Shown here: positions 1 to 7,647 of the stretch, one piece after another
How positions within the stretch are numbered: position 1 is the stretch's first letter
How the letters are laid out: every line of letters begins with the position of its first letter
Assembly (NCBI GenBank): GCA_002293525.1
Contig: DBDJ01000055.1
Location: 4,262 to 44,559, forward strand
Reading direction: 5' to 3'
Source of the DNA: Lachnospiraceae bacterium UBA935
GTDB lineage: Bacteria > Bacillota > Clostridia > Lachnospirales > Lachnospiraceae
DNA length: 40,298 nt
Translations under genes and position numbers: made by a program
Notes under the pieces: generated by a model
Told to the model about the DNA's origin: nothing
Databases searched by the model: none
What the model saw: the letters and a program-made list of their open reading frames with translations, nothing else

Positions 1-29
1 CCGGCCCCCGAGCCCTCCCCCTGCTCTCT
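1..29. repeat. Copy 1 of a GC-rich dispersed 29-bp repeat
   Basis: This C-rich stretch begins CCGGCC and contains GAGCCCTCCCCCTGCTCTCT. It recurs at 9915-9943 in the same orientation with one mismatch (position 7, C against A). The copy touches the left window edge, so the full element may be longer. It lies upstream of a plus-strand gene here and downstream of dapF at the other copy. No open reading frame or transposase accompanies it; its nature is unknown. Confidence 0.6.
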
Positions 30-107
30 TTTCTCTAAACTTAATGATACGACAGGAGTGAACAGTTATAAACAGCTTACAGCGATTAATTCGTGCAGCA
101 ACTTTTA

Positions 108-136
108 TTGACACCCTGACAAATAAGAGCTATGAT
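108..136 (+). promoter_or_regulatory. Sigma-A type promoter for the 220-1020 gene
   Basis: TTGACA at 108-113 and TATGAT at 131-136 are separated by exactly 17 bases. A start near 143 would leave a leader of about 77 nt before the ATG at 220. It is the only strong promoter seen upstream of this gene. Confidence 0.7.
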
Positions 137-219
137 TACTTATTATAAAGCTATAAAGGTTTTGCACATATAGGACTACATGCAAAGGACTTATGATAAT
201 AATACAAAAGGATGAGAAG

Positions 220-1020
220 ATGACTGAGAAAACAACAAAGTCCGTAGCCGCGGAAATCAGAGAAGAACAGCGAAAAGCCTTGAAAAAGATGAACCCGAAG
301 CAGAAGCTGGCTTATTTCTGGGAGTACTATAAAACACATGTGCTGGTATCGGTCATCGCTATGGCGATTCTCATCAGTATCATCACTACTGTCGCCAATG
401 CCAAAGAACAGGTCTTTTATGCCATGATGCTGAATGCCTATGGATTGGACAGTGAATATCTGTCAGAAGATTTCGCGAATTTTATCGACTTGGATACCGA
501 ACAGTTTGAGTGCTACGTAGATGGCGGTTCGGCCTTGGTTCTTGATTCTTATTCCCAGACCGACATCGGTACGATGCAAAAGATCATGGCCTATACCCAG
601 GTCGGGGATCTGGATGTGATTGTTTCTGATTCCGATGTATTTGCCCGATATACGGAAAGCGAGATGTTTACCGACCTGCGGATGCTGTTAAGCGAAGAAG
701 AGCTTGCGGCCTACGCCGATCATCTTTATTACGTGGATGCGTCCGTCATTGCCGCACAGAGCGATGCCGCTCCGACAGACCCGCCGCAACTGACAGAGGC
801 CGAGCAGGCTGAGGCCCTGGAGAGCCACCGGCATCCGGAAGATATGAAAGACCCTGTGCCGGTAGGCATCTTTCTTACTGAAGCAGCTTTCATCAAAAGT
901 ACCGATAGTTATCCGGCCGGCTACTCCAAGCCGCCGGTGTTCGGTGTAGTGATCAGTACCCGCCAGGTGGATAATTCGCTCCGGTTTCTTGAATACCTTT
1001 GGACAACGTCGCCTTCGTAA
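220..1020 (+). CDS. Membrane-anchored protein of unknown function
   Basis: A 266-aa protein of no recognised family. The start at 220 (MTEKTTKS) is chosen over the in-frame ATG at 193 because AAAAGGATGAGAAG sits directly before it. The first 40 residues are charged (many Lys/Glu), followed by one hydrophobic segment (HVLVSVIAMAILISIITTV) and a long acidic domain, so the likely topology is a single membrane anchor with an extracytoplasmic domain. Similar proteins of unknown role are, from memory, common in Lachnospiraceae. The tail (YLWTTSPS) is abrupt and the gene converges on the ABC ATPase gene with only 34 bp between stops, so the C-terminus may have been altered. No function is assigned. 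Confidence 0.75.
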   Translation: MTEKTTKSVAAEIREEQRKALKKMNPKQKLAYFWEYYKTHVLVSVIAMAILISIITTVANAKEQVFYAMMLNAYGLDSEYLSEDFANFIDLDTEQFECYVDGGSALVLDSYSQTDIGTMQKIMAYTQVGDLDVIVSDSDVFARYTESEMFTDLRMLLSEEELAAYADHLYYVDASVIAAQSDAAPTDPPQLTEAEQAEALESHRHPEDMKDPVPVGIFLTEAAFIKSTDSYPAGYSKPPVFGVVISTRQVDNSLRFLEYLWTTSPS

Positions 1021-1054
1021 CTATGTGGCGATATTGCTCTGGAGCGACTTTGTT

Positions 1055-1732
1055 TCATGATTTCTCAATTGATTCTGTGATAATACCATCGTCAATTTTG
1101 ATGATTCGTTTGCATTGCCTCGCAATGTTCATATCGTGTGTGACTATGATGACGGTTTTTCCTAAATCGCGGATTTCATTGAAAACTTTCATAAGTGTGT
1201 TTGATGTGTTATTATCAAGTGCCCCGGTCGGCTCATCCGCTAGCAGTACTTTGGTATCTGCCGCCAAGGCTCTCGCAATCGCGACACGCTGCTGCTGGCC
1301 GCCTGATAAATGGTTGGGATATTTTGATGCCAAATCAGCAATCTGAAGTTTTTCTAAACACTGCGAAATAATCTTTTTTCTTTCTCGTCTCGGAACATCT
1401 CTGGCAATCAGAGGCATTTCAACATTAGCATAAACATCGTACATTGTCATAAGTTCAAAGTGCTGAAAGACAAAGCTGATATTATCTTTTCGGAACTCCC
1501 TGAACTTATTTTTATTCAGTTCCGTTACCCTGATTTCGTTAAAGGTATACTGGCCTGAACTCGCAGTGTCCATCGCACCGATGATATTCAGCAAGGTTGT
1601 CTTACCCGAACCGGAAGTACCGACTATGGCGGTCATTTCCCCGGAATCGATGGTGAGATTTATCCCTTTTAACGCATTCGTTTCAACGCCGTCTGCTTTA
1701 TATGTTTTCGTGATATTGCTAAGCTTTATCAT
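1055..1732 (-). CDS. ABC transporter ATP-binding protein, MacB/LolD type
   Basis: A 225-aa cytoplasmic ATPase that would power the two adjacent permeases. Visible motifs are Walker A GTSGSGKT (about residues 38-45), signature LSGGQQQR, Walker B VLLADEPTGALD and the switch His in IIVTHD. The ADEPTGALD form and short length are typical of the MacB/LolD/bacteriocin-export subgroup, which handle lipoproteins or peptides rather than small nutrients. The start has AGGAGAGGGCTT before ATG. It is last in a minus-strand operon, 10 bp after the permease stop. With the small secreted-protein gene upstream, this resembles a bacteriocin export/immunity locus. The substrate is inferred only from context. 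Confidence 0.9.
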   Translation of the reverse strand: MIKLSNITKTYKADGVETNALKGINLTIDSGEMTAIVGTSGSGKTTLLNIIGAMDTASSGQYTFNEIRVTELNKNKFREFRKDNISFVFQHFELMTMYDVYANVEMPLIARDVPRRERKKIISQCLEKLQIADLASKYPNHLSGGQQQRVAIARALAADTKVLLADEPTGALDNNTSNTLMKVFNEIRDLGKTVIIVTHDMNIARQCKRIIKIDDGIITESIEKS

Positions 1733-1742
1733 AAGCCCTCTC

Positions 1743-2963
1743 CTATCTCATTATCATTTTTGTCACAGGTGTTTTTTTGAAAATGGTAATTGGAATAATC
1801 CATGACACCAATGTTACTAAAAATGCCACTGCTAATACGATCGGGAAAGTTTTATCCCACATAATATCGTTAATAAATGATGTTTCGGCTCCCGCAAACC
1901 AATTTATGGAAAGAAACCGGGCAATCGGAAATGCCAGCATCAGGGAGAGCAGAATTTTCAGCAGCATCTCAAAAACAAGCATTTTAATGATATCTTGCTC
2001 TGAAAAACCGACTGCCAAAAATATCCCATACTGCGCTTTATTGTAATAAATCATTACGGTTGAAAGGCACGACATAATAATAATCGACGATAGCAAAACG
2101 ATGCCGGTCAGCTGTTTGATATAATCTGCGAGAATCTCATTGTCAGTACTTGCCGTATCATAAACGGTTTGCAACGAACCGACGGCGACAGTAAATCCAT
2201 GCGCCTTAGCGGCTTCAAGTATCAATTTGCGAGTCTCTTCAAAATTATCTTCGGTGTTAAAGAAAATACTGTCAGTATTGGGATATTTGATAAGCATAAT
2301 CACGGCATAGTCTAAGTTGTAGGTAGGCTTTGCCGAATCAAACAGAAGCGCGATATTGGGATTAATCCATTGGCTGTCTTTTCCCAGAAAACCTGCCACT
2401 TTATAGCTCGTATTGTAATTGCTTTGATATGTCTTCCCTAATTCCACCTTGTTTTTGTAAGCATGGCCCAAATATAAATAAATCAGACTCTCATCGGAAA
2501 AATCCAGATTGCTGATTCTTTCGCCTTCGTCAATATTTATATTACAAAAATTAAATAGCGCGGGATTCATGGTTAGAACTTCCAATACTTTCGATAATTC
2601 ATAACCATAGTTTTGCGTGTGGCCTCTTTGTGTGTCTACTAAGTCGGTAAGTATATCGTTGCCTCTTAAATCAGACGATCCAAAAGAATCGATAATATCT
2701 TGATTCTGCAATTCATCCAAAAAAGCCAACCCCTTGTCAGAAATCAACTTGTGATCTAAGGAGCGAATCGTACCGCTGTTTTTCATTCCTGCGGACAGCA
2801 CCCTGTTACAAGCATCGTATGCGGAGTTCAGGCCAAAGAATGTAATAAAGGCAAATGAAATCAGTATTATTGACAAAGATAGTGTCAAGATATACTGAAT
2901 ATTGCGATATAGGTGTAACGCTACATTACTAAAAGAATATTTCAAGAGTTTTAAGTTTCTCAC
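1743..2963 (-). CDS. FtsX/MacB-like ABC permease
   Basis: A membrane protein of about 406 aa with MacB-like topology: one N-terminal membrane segment (IQYILTLSLSIILISFAFIT), a large extracytoplasmic domain of about 230 residues, then three C-terminal membrane segments (LSSIIIMSCLSTVMIYY, MLLKILLSLMLAFPIARF, FPIVLAVAFLVTLVSWIIPI). The GTG at 2963-2961 is preferred because GGGAG lies 5 nt before it. An in-frame ATG at 2993 would add 10 residues but has no ribosome binding site. It ends 10 bp before the ATPase gene and is presumed translationally linked. With the 3030-4145 product it would form a heterodimeric transporter or mechanotransmission-type complex. The substrate is unknown; the small secreted protein upstream is the obvious candidate. 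Confidence 0.8.
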   Translation of the reverse strand: MRNLKLLKYSFSNVALHLYRNIQYILTLSLSIILISFAFITFFGLNSAYDACNRVLSAGMKNSGTIRSLDHKLISDKGLAFLDELQNQDIIDSFGSSDLRGNDILTDLVDTQRGHTQNYGYELSKVLEVLTMNPALFNFCNINIDEGERISNLDFSDESLIYLYLGHAYKNKVELGKTYQSNYNTSYKVAGFLGKDSQWINPNIALLFDSAKPTYNLDYAVIMLIKYPNTDSIFFNTEDNFEETRKLILEAAKAHGFTVAVGSLQTVYDTASTDNEILADYIKQLTGIVLLSSIIIMSCLSTVMIYYNKAQYGIFLAVGFSEQDIIKMLVFEMLLKILLSLMLAFPIARFLSINWFAGAETSFINDIMWDKTFPIVLAVAFLVTLVSWIIPITIFKKTPVTKMIMR

Positions 2964-3029
2964 ACAAACTCCCATCTGTGCTTGCTCGCACATTATTATA
3001 GTTGGTTTGTAACTGTTCAGTACGGGTTA

Positions 3030-4145
3030 TTATAAATTATCACGACCTAGCCCTTCGACAATAGATGTTTTGCCAATCTGGCGCACTAATCGATCAAACA
3101 TGAGCATCATCAACAGAATAACGCCAAGTAAAACTATCCCGGATTTTACCGGTAATTGTGAAGTAATATTAATACTGACATCAAAAACATAGCAGTATAT
3201 AAATTGTAAAACATATGCAAAAGCCATCGCCATACCGATGATTTTAAGAATATCGATTAATAAAACGCTAGCAATTTTCATTGTAGAATAACCATAAATA
3301 ATCCGTATCACAATTTCCTTTTGTCTCCGCAAAAGCCATAGCTTCACTGCAACAAGAATTGCTGCTATTGCAAAAAACAGCGATAGCCCATTATATAAGG
3401 CTCCGTAAGACTGATGCCACAAATTTTGATACGCCCCATCATAAGAAGCCTCAAAAACAATCGGCTGACTCCCCCACTCCTCACTCATTGTGAAGCTAAA
3501 ATCATCATAAATCTCATTCAGAGGCATATCACTTTTAAAACTCACCCTAAGCAGCAATTGTTCCTCTATAACTTGCAGTAAGGTTTCTTTTGCGAATAAC
3601 GGTATTTTGTCCCAGATGATCCATACCGAATTATCAATACCGCCGGACATATTGTTTTGCATAATATCGATTACTGGTAATGACTGTCCCAAGATTTGGA
3701 TTTCAGTGTTATTATTGTAAACGTCAGTAAGATATTCTGCCATTGTTTGTCCGATTAAGACGCAGCCGCTATCATCCTGATAGATATTTATTTTATCACC
3801 ATGAAGTGACTTGAAATTGAAATCTTCATTCGTATTTAAGACAATGTTACAAACATAATTGACCGGTTCGTCATTAATAAAAACTTTAATATCCGTAAGA
3901 TATATATTGGCTTGCTTATTACCCAGATATTCCAATAAATCTTCAACTTGTTTTTTGCTGTCGTATATATCCAAAAGGGTATCGATCGAATATTTAAATC
4001 GGTTGATTTCTTTTCTTTCATGGGCGATTTTACCAATCAGCTCAGCTACATTCAACACGATGAACAATGCTGCTGTGAAACAAATCATCATCAACAAAGC
4101 ACTTGGTATGTCAACCAATAGTTTTTTTATCCTTACTTTTGTCAC
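3030..4145 (-). CDS. FtsX/MacB-like ABC permease, second subunit
   Basis: 371 aa with the same layout as its neighbour: N-terminal membrane segment (IPSALLMMICFTAALFIVLNV), extracytoplasmic domain to about residue 245, then three membrane segments (LSLFFAIAAILVAVKLWLL, IIGMAMAFAYVLQFIYCYVF, GIVLLGVILLMMLM). It starts at GTG with AAAGGAG just upstream. It follows a 13-bp-stem hairpin that separates it from the small secreted-protein gene, and 66 bp separates its stop from the next permease start. The sequence is clearly more AT-rich than the lysine-pathway genes at 5063-9349, consistent with a mobile or recently acquired locus. The FtsX-type fold is inferred from topology and the adjacent MacB-type ATPase, not from a profile search. 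Confidence 0.75.
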   Translation of the reverse strand: MTKVRIKKLLVDIPSALLMMICFTAALFIVLNVAELIGKIAHERKEINRFKYSIDTLLDIYDSKKQVEDLLEYLGNKQANIYLTDIKVFINDEPVNYVCNIVLNTNEDFNFKSLHGDKINIYQDDSGCVLIGQTMAEYLTDVYNNNTEIQILGQSLPVIDIMQNNMSGGIDNSVWIIWDKIPLFAKETLLQVIEEQLLLRVSFKSDMPLNEIYDDFSFTMSEEWGSQPIVFEASYDGAYQNLWHQSYGALYNGLSLFFAIAAILVAVKLWLLRRQKEIVIRIIYGYSTMKIASVLLIDILKIIGMAMAFAYVLQFIYCYVFDVSINITSQLPVKSGIVLLGVILLMMLMFDRLVRQIGKTSIVEGLGRDNL

Positions 4146-4167
4146 GTAAACTCCTTTTAACTTAATT

Positions 4168-4206
4168 AAAGTCCTTGCATTATTGAATTAATGATGCAAG
4201 GACTTT
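4168..4206 (-). terminator. Hairpin between secreted-protein gene and ABC genes
   Basis: AAAGTCCTTGCAT (4168-4180) is perfectly complementary to ATGCAAGGACTTT (4194-4206), with a 13-nt loop. On the minus strand no clean T tract follows, so it may be a partial terminator or an RNA-stabilising stem. Such a hairpin after a peptide structural gene and before its transporter genes is typical of bacteriocin operons, where it lowers transporter expression relative to the peptide. Confidence 0.6.
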
Positions 4207-4224
4207 ATCAAGATCAAGAAACAA

Positions 4225-4656
4225 CTAAGAGACCGTTAACGTTTTATTATTGTAAATACACTGCATTTTCAACATTCCATAATTAGCTTGTGCGCCAGAA
4301 CCAACGCGAACATCCGATTCAGAAATATTTCTATTGGAATCATTTAGGTATTTTGTAGTGAGGGTCACTTTATCTGATCCACCGACAACACAACAATAAT
4401 ATGGTACTTGTGAATTATTACCAACCATCCAAAGATCACTACCCGATGCATTGGCATTATAAAAGAGAAGATCTGGAGTTATTATGGGAATCGTACCTCT
4501 CACAAAATCTACCCAACCATAAAGGCTTACCTTAATATCACTACTTGTGACTGTTCCACTTTGAGCTGCAAATGCAGTTCCAGCGGAAAAAGAAAATAAA
4601 ATAATAACTAAAAATAGTACAACAGTGAGTTTTTATTTTACTTTTATTTTATGCAT
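4225..4656 (-). pseudogene. Small secreted (bacteriocin-like) protein, in-frame TAA
   Basis: From an ATG at 4656-4654 with AAAGGAGG just upstream, the frame reads MHKIKVK, then TAA (4635-4633), then KLTVVLFLVIILFSFSAG and TAFAAQ, a clear signal peptide core and cleavage site. A mature domain of about 110 residues follows, ending KTLTVS with a TAG stop at 4227-4225. Apart from that one TAA the frame is open. No alternative start with a ribosome binding site exists after the TAA; the GTG at 4503 would lose the signal peptide. The mature part is rich in Asn/Ser/Thr and Tyr, with a Cys-Cys pair and a third Cys. I do not recognise the family. A promoter, ribosome binding site, downstream hairpin and ABC exporter argue that it was a functional exported protein, perhaps a bacteriocin. 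It may be a nonsense mutation or a sequencing error. Confidence 0.7.
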
Positions 4657-4707
4657 ATAACCTCCTTTCACAACTTGAGAAATCTCTTTTTCCTAATTAT
4701 TATTAAT

Positions 4708-4736
4708 ATTCTAAAACAATTTGATTGTACCGTCAA
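4708..4736 (-). promoter_or_regulatory. Promoter of the bacteriocin-like gene
   Basis: Read on the minus strand, TTGACG (4736-4731) and TAGAAT (4713-4708) are separated by 17 nt. Transcription would begin near 4701, giving a leader of about 45 nt to the AAAGGAGG site and the ATG at 4656. It appears to serve the whole 4656-1055 operon. Confidence 0.65.
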
Positions 4737-5062
4737 TACCTTTAACGTTATATTTTTATTAATTTATATTACAATTCGACTCATTATTAAAACTCATAAA
4801 ATAATTAAATTGTTCGTGATATTTTTTCTTTAATTAGATAGTTTAATTGCAAATTCCATGTTTTTATTTTTAAATTATACAACTACTGTTTTTATTTTTA
4901 AATCCATGCAAAAACAAACAAATAAACAAAGTGAACAAAAGTTTTCGAAATAACTTTTGTTCACCAAAATGAAGAAAATTCTTACTTCTCTTCTAAATAT
5001 TACACCAGGAACGCAACATCTCAAAATGAAAAACGCTAACGAATTCAACCGCTTAAAATTGC
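4737..5062. other. AT-rich intergenic region, no gene seen
   Basis: Between the bacteriocin-like promoter and the aspartokinase stop I see no coding sequence with a ribosome binding site. It holds two copies of a 17-nt AT-only block plus one G (4859-4875 and 4887-4903, 28 bp apart) and the hairpin at 4931-4964. The direct repeats could be regulator sites for the minus-strand promoter, but such AT-rich sequence is weak evidence. Confidence 0.5.
4931..4964 (-). terminator. Perfect inverted repeat downstream of lysC
   Basis: GTGAACAAAAGTT (4931-4943) pairs perfectly with AACTTTTGTTCAC (4952-4964) around an 8-nt loop. On the minus strand it is followed by a T-rich tract (TTTGTTTATTTG), which fits transcription termination about 100 bp after the aspartokinase stop. 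A role as an operator for the downstream bacteriocin-like operon cannot be excluded, because the palindrome is exact. Confidence 0.6.
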
Positions 5063-6373
5063 CTACGCCACAAACAGCTCATAGATCGCCTTGATCGCCG
5101 CCTCAAAATCTTCGTCGGCGACTCCGATGATAATGTTGAGCTCACTGGATCCCTGGTCGATCATCTTTATGTTGACATGCTCGGTCGCCAAGGCCGAGAA
5201 GATCCGGCCCGCGGTTCCCTGCGTGGACTTCATGCCCCGGCCGACGACGGCGATCAGTGCCAGGTCGCCCTCGATTTCAATCGAATCGGGGCCGGCCAGC
5301 CGATGGATTGCCGCCGTGACCTTCTGCTCCTTGTCGGCAAACTCATCCTGATGGACGAAAACTGTCAGCGTGTCGATCCCAGACGGCATATGTTCAAAGG
5401 AAATGCCATGGTCTTCAAAAGCCTGCAGCACCTTTCTGCCGAAGCCGATCTCCGAATTCATCATGTCTTTTTCGATATTGACAGCGCAGAAGCCTTTTTT
5501 GCCGGCGATGCCGGTGATGATGTAGCGGGACTTCTGGCAGGTGCTTTCGACGATCCAGGTGCCGTTATCCTCCGGCGCGTTGGTATTGCGGATGTTGATC
5601 GGTATCCCTTCCCGGCGAACCGGGAATATCGCTTCCTCGTGTAGGACGCTGGCTCCCATATAAGCCAGTTCGCGGAGCTCGCGGTAGGTGATGGTTTCGA
5701 TCACTTCCGGACTGTCGATGATGCGGGGATCGGCGATCAAAAAACCCGATACGTCGGTCCAGTTTTCATAGACGTCGGCCTTGACTGCCCTGGCGACAAT
5801 GGAGCCGGTGATATCTGAACCGCCCCGGGAAAAGGTCTTGACTTTGCCGCTTTCGCGGGAGCCATAGAATCCGGGGATTACCGCCCGCTCCAAAGGTTCC
5901 AGCCGGGCACTCAGGATCTGGTTGGTGGTCTCGGCATCAAAATTGCCACTGTCATCAAAACGGATGACTTCCGCCGCGTCCACAAACTCATAATCCAGAT
6001 AGCAGGCCATGATCAGGCTGTTCAGGTACTCGCCGCGGGAGGCCGCATAATTGGTTCCTTTATGATCCTTAAAATCCTGCTCGATCCTGCTGAATTCTTC
6101 GGCAAGGGACAGGTCAAGCTCCAGGCCGTCGATAATATCCTGAAACCGTTCCTTGATCAGCTTTAGTTCCTGGGAAAAATCTTCTCCTGCCTTCGCTTTG
6201 GCATAGCACACATAAAGCATGTCGGTTACTTTCTTATCCGCCGAAAACCGTTTGCCCGGCGCTGACGGGATGACAAACTTCCGGTCTTCATCGGCATGGA
6301 CAATGGCTGCGACTTTTTTAAACTGTTCGGCACTGGCAAGGGAACTGCCGCCGAATTTGACTACTGTTTTCAT
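5063..6373 (-). CDS. lysC: Aspartate kinase
   Basis: A 436-aa cytoplasmic enzyme that phosphorylates L-aspartate, the first step toward lysine, threonine and methionine. It shows the amino-acid-kinase N-terminus VVKFGGSSLAS, the substrate loop KTFSRGGSDITGS (about residues 180-192) and ADPRIIDSPEVI. Two ACT domains follow from about residue 300 (one begins CAVNIEKDMMNSEIGF, the second LIAVVGRGMKSTQG, with KMIDQGSSELNIIIGV), where amino acid feedback inhibitors bind in this family. The start overlaps the stop of the preceding ApgM-like gene by 4 bp (ATGA), so the two are translationally coupled. It is the last gene of the ACT-hom-apgM-lysC operon. Length and GC-rich codon use match the neighbouring housekeeping genes. 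Confidence 0.95.
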   Translation of the reverse strand: MKTVVKFGGSSLASAEQFKKVAAIVHADEDRKFVIPSAPGKRFSADKKVTDMLYVCYAKAKAGEDFSQELKLIKERFQDIIDGLELDLSLAEEFSRIEQDFKDHKGTNYAASRGEYLNSLIMACYLDYEFVDAAEVIRFDDSGNFDAETTNQILSARLEPLERAVIPGFYGSRESGKVKTFSRGGSDITGSIVARAVKADVYENWTDVSGFLIADPRIIDSPEVIETITYRELRELAYMGASVLHEEAIFPVRREGIPINIRNTNAPEDNGTWIVESTCQKSRYIITGIAGKKGFCAVNIEKDMMNSEIGFGRKVLQAFEDHGISFEHMPSGIDTLTVFVHQDEFADKEQKVTAAIHRLAGPDSIEIEGDLALIAVVGRGMKSTQGTAGRIFSALATEHVNIKMIDQGSSELNIIIGVADEDFEAAIKAIYELFVA

Positions 6374-7620
6374 GATTGCTTTTTCTCCTCAAATAGTATA
6401 TCTATTATAGTATGGCCTTGGGCGACAAAATTACCGCTCTTCGCAGCTTCCGCTTCATTATAATAGCGGTCGGCATCATATTGCCAGTGCTTATCATAAC
6501 AACCGCTCTTCCCGGTTCCGGCGGAACTGTCATAAAGAAGATAGGGGACGCTGTCAGCCGTATGGGTCCGAAGCCGGAGCGGGGTCGGATGATCGGGAAG
6601 CACCAGCAGCCGGAAAAGCTGACCAGACTCTTCCATCATCTTTACCAGCGGAGCGATCAATTTCTGATCCAGATACTCGATTGCCAGGAGCTTTCGTTCC
6701 AGGCTGCCCTGATGTGACATTTCATCAGGGGCTTCGACATGGATATAGACGAAGTCATAACCTTCCTGCATAAGGGCCCGGGCAGCCGCCTCCACCTTGC
6801 CGGCATAATCGGTGTGCAGGCCGCCGTTTGCTCCGGCCACATAGGCTACGCCCATGCCGGTTCCCACGGCAATGCCTTTCAGCAGGTCGACTGCCGACAC
6901 CATCATCCCTTTCTTATGATTTTTTTCATAAAAAGATGGCAGGGCCGGCTTGGTTCCTGCTCCCCAGAACCAGCAGCAGTTGGCCGGATGAAGGCCTTTT
7001 TCCCGGCGTTTATGATTGACGGGATGATCCTTTAAAAGCTGGTGGCTTCTTTCCATCATCCGTAAAAGTTCTCGATCCGGCGGCAGATAGGTGCCGATAT
7101 GCCGGCCCAGAATATCGTGGGGCGGCGTCAGCTCGGCTATATAGCCGTTCTGCCAGATCAGGCAGTGGCGGTAACTGGTTCCGGTATAAAAACGATAACG
7201 CTCCGAGCCCAGCTCCTTTTGTACGGCATCCAGTAAAATGCGGCTTTCTTCCGTACTGATTTCATCGGCGCTGTGATCAATCATCGTTTTGTCGGTGAAA
7301 TTGCTTTCTTCTTCGGTTATCGTCACGATATTGCAGCGGACCGCGATATCGTCCTGCCCCATCGGCGCACCGATACTCAGTGCTTCCAAGGGAGAACGGC
7401 CCGAATAATAAACCGCCGGGTCATATCCCAATACCGCCAGGTTGGCGGTATCAGAGCCCGGGCTCATGCCGGGGGGAATGGTTTGAACCAAGCCGATCTG
7501 TGCCTGTTTACTCAGAACATCCAGCATCGGGGTCTGGGCATAAGCTAACGGTGTCTTGCCGCCTAGTTCGGACAGCGGCTCATCCGACATGCCGTCACCC
7601 AAGATAATAATATATTTCAT
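6370..7620 (-). CDS. ApgM-type enzyme, presumptive homoserine kinase
   Basis: 416 aa, alkaline-phosphatase superfamily, cofactor-independent phosphoglycerate mutase of the archaeal type. Visible features are the metal-binding N-terminus YIIILGDGMSDEP, the Ser loop PPGMSPGSDTANLAVLGYDP, and late metal ligands in YIHVEAPDEMSHQGS and LPDHPTPLRLRTHTADSVPY. Homologues in this operon position (between hom and lysC/thrC) have been proposed as functional analogues of homoserine kinase, because many such genomes lack ThrB. No GHMP-type ThrB is in this operon, which fits that idea, but glycolytic phosphoglycerate mutase activity is the alternative. It lies 27 bp after the hom stop and overlaps lysC by 4 bp. 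Confidence 0.85.
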   Translation of the reverse strand: MKYIIILGDGMSDEPLSELGGKTPLAYAQTPMLDVLSKQAQIGLVQTIPPGMSPGSDTANLAVLGYDPAVYYSGRSPLEALSIGAPMGQDDIAVRCNIVTITEEESNFTDKTMIDHSADEISTEESRILLDAVQKELGSERYRFYTGTSYRHCLIWQNGYIAELTPPHDILGRHIGTYLPPDRELLRMMERSHQLLKDHPVNHKRREKGLHPANCCWFWGAGTKPALPSFYEKNHKKGMMVSAVDLLKGIAVGTGMGVAYVAGANGGLHTDYAGKVEAAARALMQEGYDFVYIHVEAPDEMSHQGSLERKLLAIEYLDQKLIAPLVKMMEESGQLFRLLVLPDHPTPLRLRTHTADSVPYLLYDSSAGTGKSGCYDKHWQYDADRYYNEAEAAKSGNFVAQGHTIIDILFEEKKQS

Positions 7621-7647
7621 CGCACAATCTCCCAGGTAAATTATTAA

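Noticed and set aside
4859..4903. Two AT-rich 17-nt direct repeats upstream of the bacteriocin-like promoter as LytTR sites
   Set aside because: The sequence is almost pure A/T in an A/T-rich region, with low information content, and does not match the usual LytTR spacing.
5177..5644. 155-codon plus-strand open frame antisense to lysC
   Set aside because: Lies wholly inside lysC, has no ribosome binding site and arises from GC-rich codon structure of the real gene.
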